Source: Pelotomaculum sp. (GTDB lineage Bacteria > Bacillota > Desulfotomaculia > Desulfotomaculales > Pelotomaculaceae). From it: DNA of 14,238 nt. The translations under genes were made by a program, and so were the position numbers. The stretch spans positions 7,655 to 21,892 of the forward strand of contig DNIT01000176.1 of assembly GCA_003489345.1 (NCBI GenBank), in the 5' to 3' direction. Every line of letters starts with the position of its first letter. Position 1 is the first letter of the stretch. Below are positions 13,383 through 14,238 of the stretch, in pieces. The notes under the pieces are model-generated. The model did no database searches. It worked only from the letters and a program-made list of their open reading frames with translations, and was not told the DNA's origin.

Positions 13383-14222
13383 CTAACGTAAATTCTGAAG
13401 CGACTGAACCTGAAGGCCCATGCCATAGATACATAGTAACGGCAAAATACTTACCGTTATGCTTATGAGCAGCGCCGCCAGATCACAGCGGCAAAAGCGC
13501 AGTTTCCTGGTCCGGCTGTGGTGCGGCCCGCCCGTATAGCATCTGCTTTCCATAGCCGTGGCCAGGTCGGTGGCCCGCTGCAGCGAACTCACCACCAGAG
13601 GTATGAGCACCGCCAGAGAAGATTTCAAACGCACCAGCTTTTTTGGTGATGTAAATGGCGCGCCGCGGGACTTCTGGGCCTTGGTGATGGTCTCCGCCTC
13701 CTCCAGCAGGGTGGGGATAAACCTCAGAGAAATCGTAATCAGCATGGCAAACTGATTTACCGGCACCCCCAGGTGGATCAGTGGCGCGAACAGACTCTCC
13801 AGCCCTCCTGCCAGCTTCATAGGTGAAGTAGTCATGGTTAATATGGTGGAACTCAAGAATAGAATGAGCAGGCGCAAAAATGTTGACAGACCCCGGAATA
13901 CGCCTTCTACAGTGACGGTCAACGGCCCCAGGCTGAATAGAGGAACTCCCTGGGTATAGATGCACTGGGCCAGAAAACTACAGATAAAAATAATCCATAG
14001 CCATTTAATTCCATGCAAGATCGAAGACAGGCTTGTTTTCGACAGGTAAATCACCATAAAAATCAATCCTGTGTTGAGCAGGAGTACCGGCCAGCTATAA
14101 CTAATCAATATGGCGGTAACCACGGCCAGCCACCCCAGAAGCTTGGTCCGGGGATCCAATTGATGAATGATAGAGGTGCCGGGCGTGTATTTTCCCAACT
14201 TCATTCTTTTTATCATTTTCAT
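13383..14222 (-). CDS. ecfT: EcfT, transmembrane coupling protein of an ECF transporter
   Basis: A 279-residue membrane protein that couples ATP hydrolysis by EcfA to the S component. It has the family's LDPRTKLL at 22-29, membrane spans at about 30-60, 72-92, 108-130 and 245-268, LRFIP at 166-170, and the two cytoplasmic coupling motifs AQKSRG at 182-187 and AMESRCYTGG at 223-232 that contact the ATPases. Both are in normal form. The frame stays open to the right edge and the ATG at 14222 has no good ribosome site. The Met at residue 7 (14204) lines up with the usual EcfT start just before Gly-Lys-Tyr-x-Pro-Gly, so either is possible. The ATPase genes usually lie directly upstream and would be beyond the window. 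It leads the operon that holds the two extracytoplasmic proteins and the S component. Confidence 0.9.
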   Translation of the reverse strand: MKMIKRMKLGKYTPGTSIIHQLDPRTKLLGWLAVVTAILISYSWPVLLLNTGLIFMVIYLSKTSLSSILHGIKWLWIIFICSFLAQCIYTQGVPLFSLGPLTVTVEGVFRGLSTFLRLLILFLSSTILTMTTSPMKLAGGLESLFAPLIHLGVPVNQFAMLITISLRFIPTLLEEAETITKAQKSRGAPFTSPKKLVRLKSSLAVLIPLVVSSLQRATDLATAMESRCYTGGPHHSRTRKLRFCRCDLAALLISITVSILPLLCIYGMGLQVQSLQNLR

Positions 14223-14238
14223 GCTTTCAACAGTCTGT

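Noticed and set aside
1..14238. tRNA, rRNA and CRISPR arrays
   Set aside because: No regular spacer-repeat pattern and no cloverleaf or rRNA-like sequence was seen on either strand.

Overview
The window reads as chromosomal DNA from a strictly anaerobic, spore-forming Clostridia lineage. A Peptococcaceae/Pelotomaculum/Desulfotomaculum-like or Syntrophomonas-like syntroph is the best guess, made from gene content and not from a search. The pointers are a fused ADP-forming acyl-CoA synthetase with a BioD/DRTGG partner, a FadR-type regulator, a membrane cytochrome b/HdrD-like electron-transfer protein of the kind syntrophs use to oxidise reduced ETF, two molbindins, strong AGGAGG ribosome sites, and a tiny hydrophobic gene behind a SigK-like promoter.

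Layout. 1-666: C-terminal part of an unrecognised plus-strand gene. 675-1208: secreted NTF2-like protein on the minus strand. 1209-1708: AT-rich spacer with palindromes and a possible insertion-sequence end remnant. 1709-1813: 34-residue hydrophobic peptide gene. 1940-2365: unrecognised soluble protein, followed by a strong terminator. 2698-3195: small four-helix membrane protein interrupted by one in-frame TAG.

3233-7217 (minus) is a carbon-metabolism operon read in the order acyl-CoA synthetase (ADP-forming), P-loop/DRTGG protein, FadR-family regulator. Its upstream region (7218-7681) holds a TGGT-N3-ACCA operator matching the FadR-family half-site pattern, overlapping candidate divergent promoters. 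It also holds a stretch that can fold into two hairpins with complementary loops. The likely circuit is autoregulation of acyl-CoA/acetate metabolism by the last gene of the operon.

7682-8195: two convergent paralogous molbindins sharing a terminator, which points to molybdate or tungstate storage. 8264-10252 (minus): cytochrome b/4Fe-4S/CCG membrane oxidoreductase, probably passing electrons from ETF to menaquinone.

10377-14222 (minus) looks like one operon: EcfT, a secreted Ig-like protein with a C-terminal membrane anchor, an N-terminally anchored extracytoplasmic protein, a substrate-binding membrane (S) component, a stand-alone protein resembling the N-terminal part of archaeal TiaS, and a four-cysteine mini-protein. 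The ATPases would lie beyond the right edge. The substrate cannot be named from sequence. This ECF cassette, with two extracytoplasmic accessory proteins and an archaeal-type RNA-modification-like enzyme, is the best candidate for an undescribed system here. The other strong curiosities are the TAG-split gene and the structured leader/operator region.
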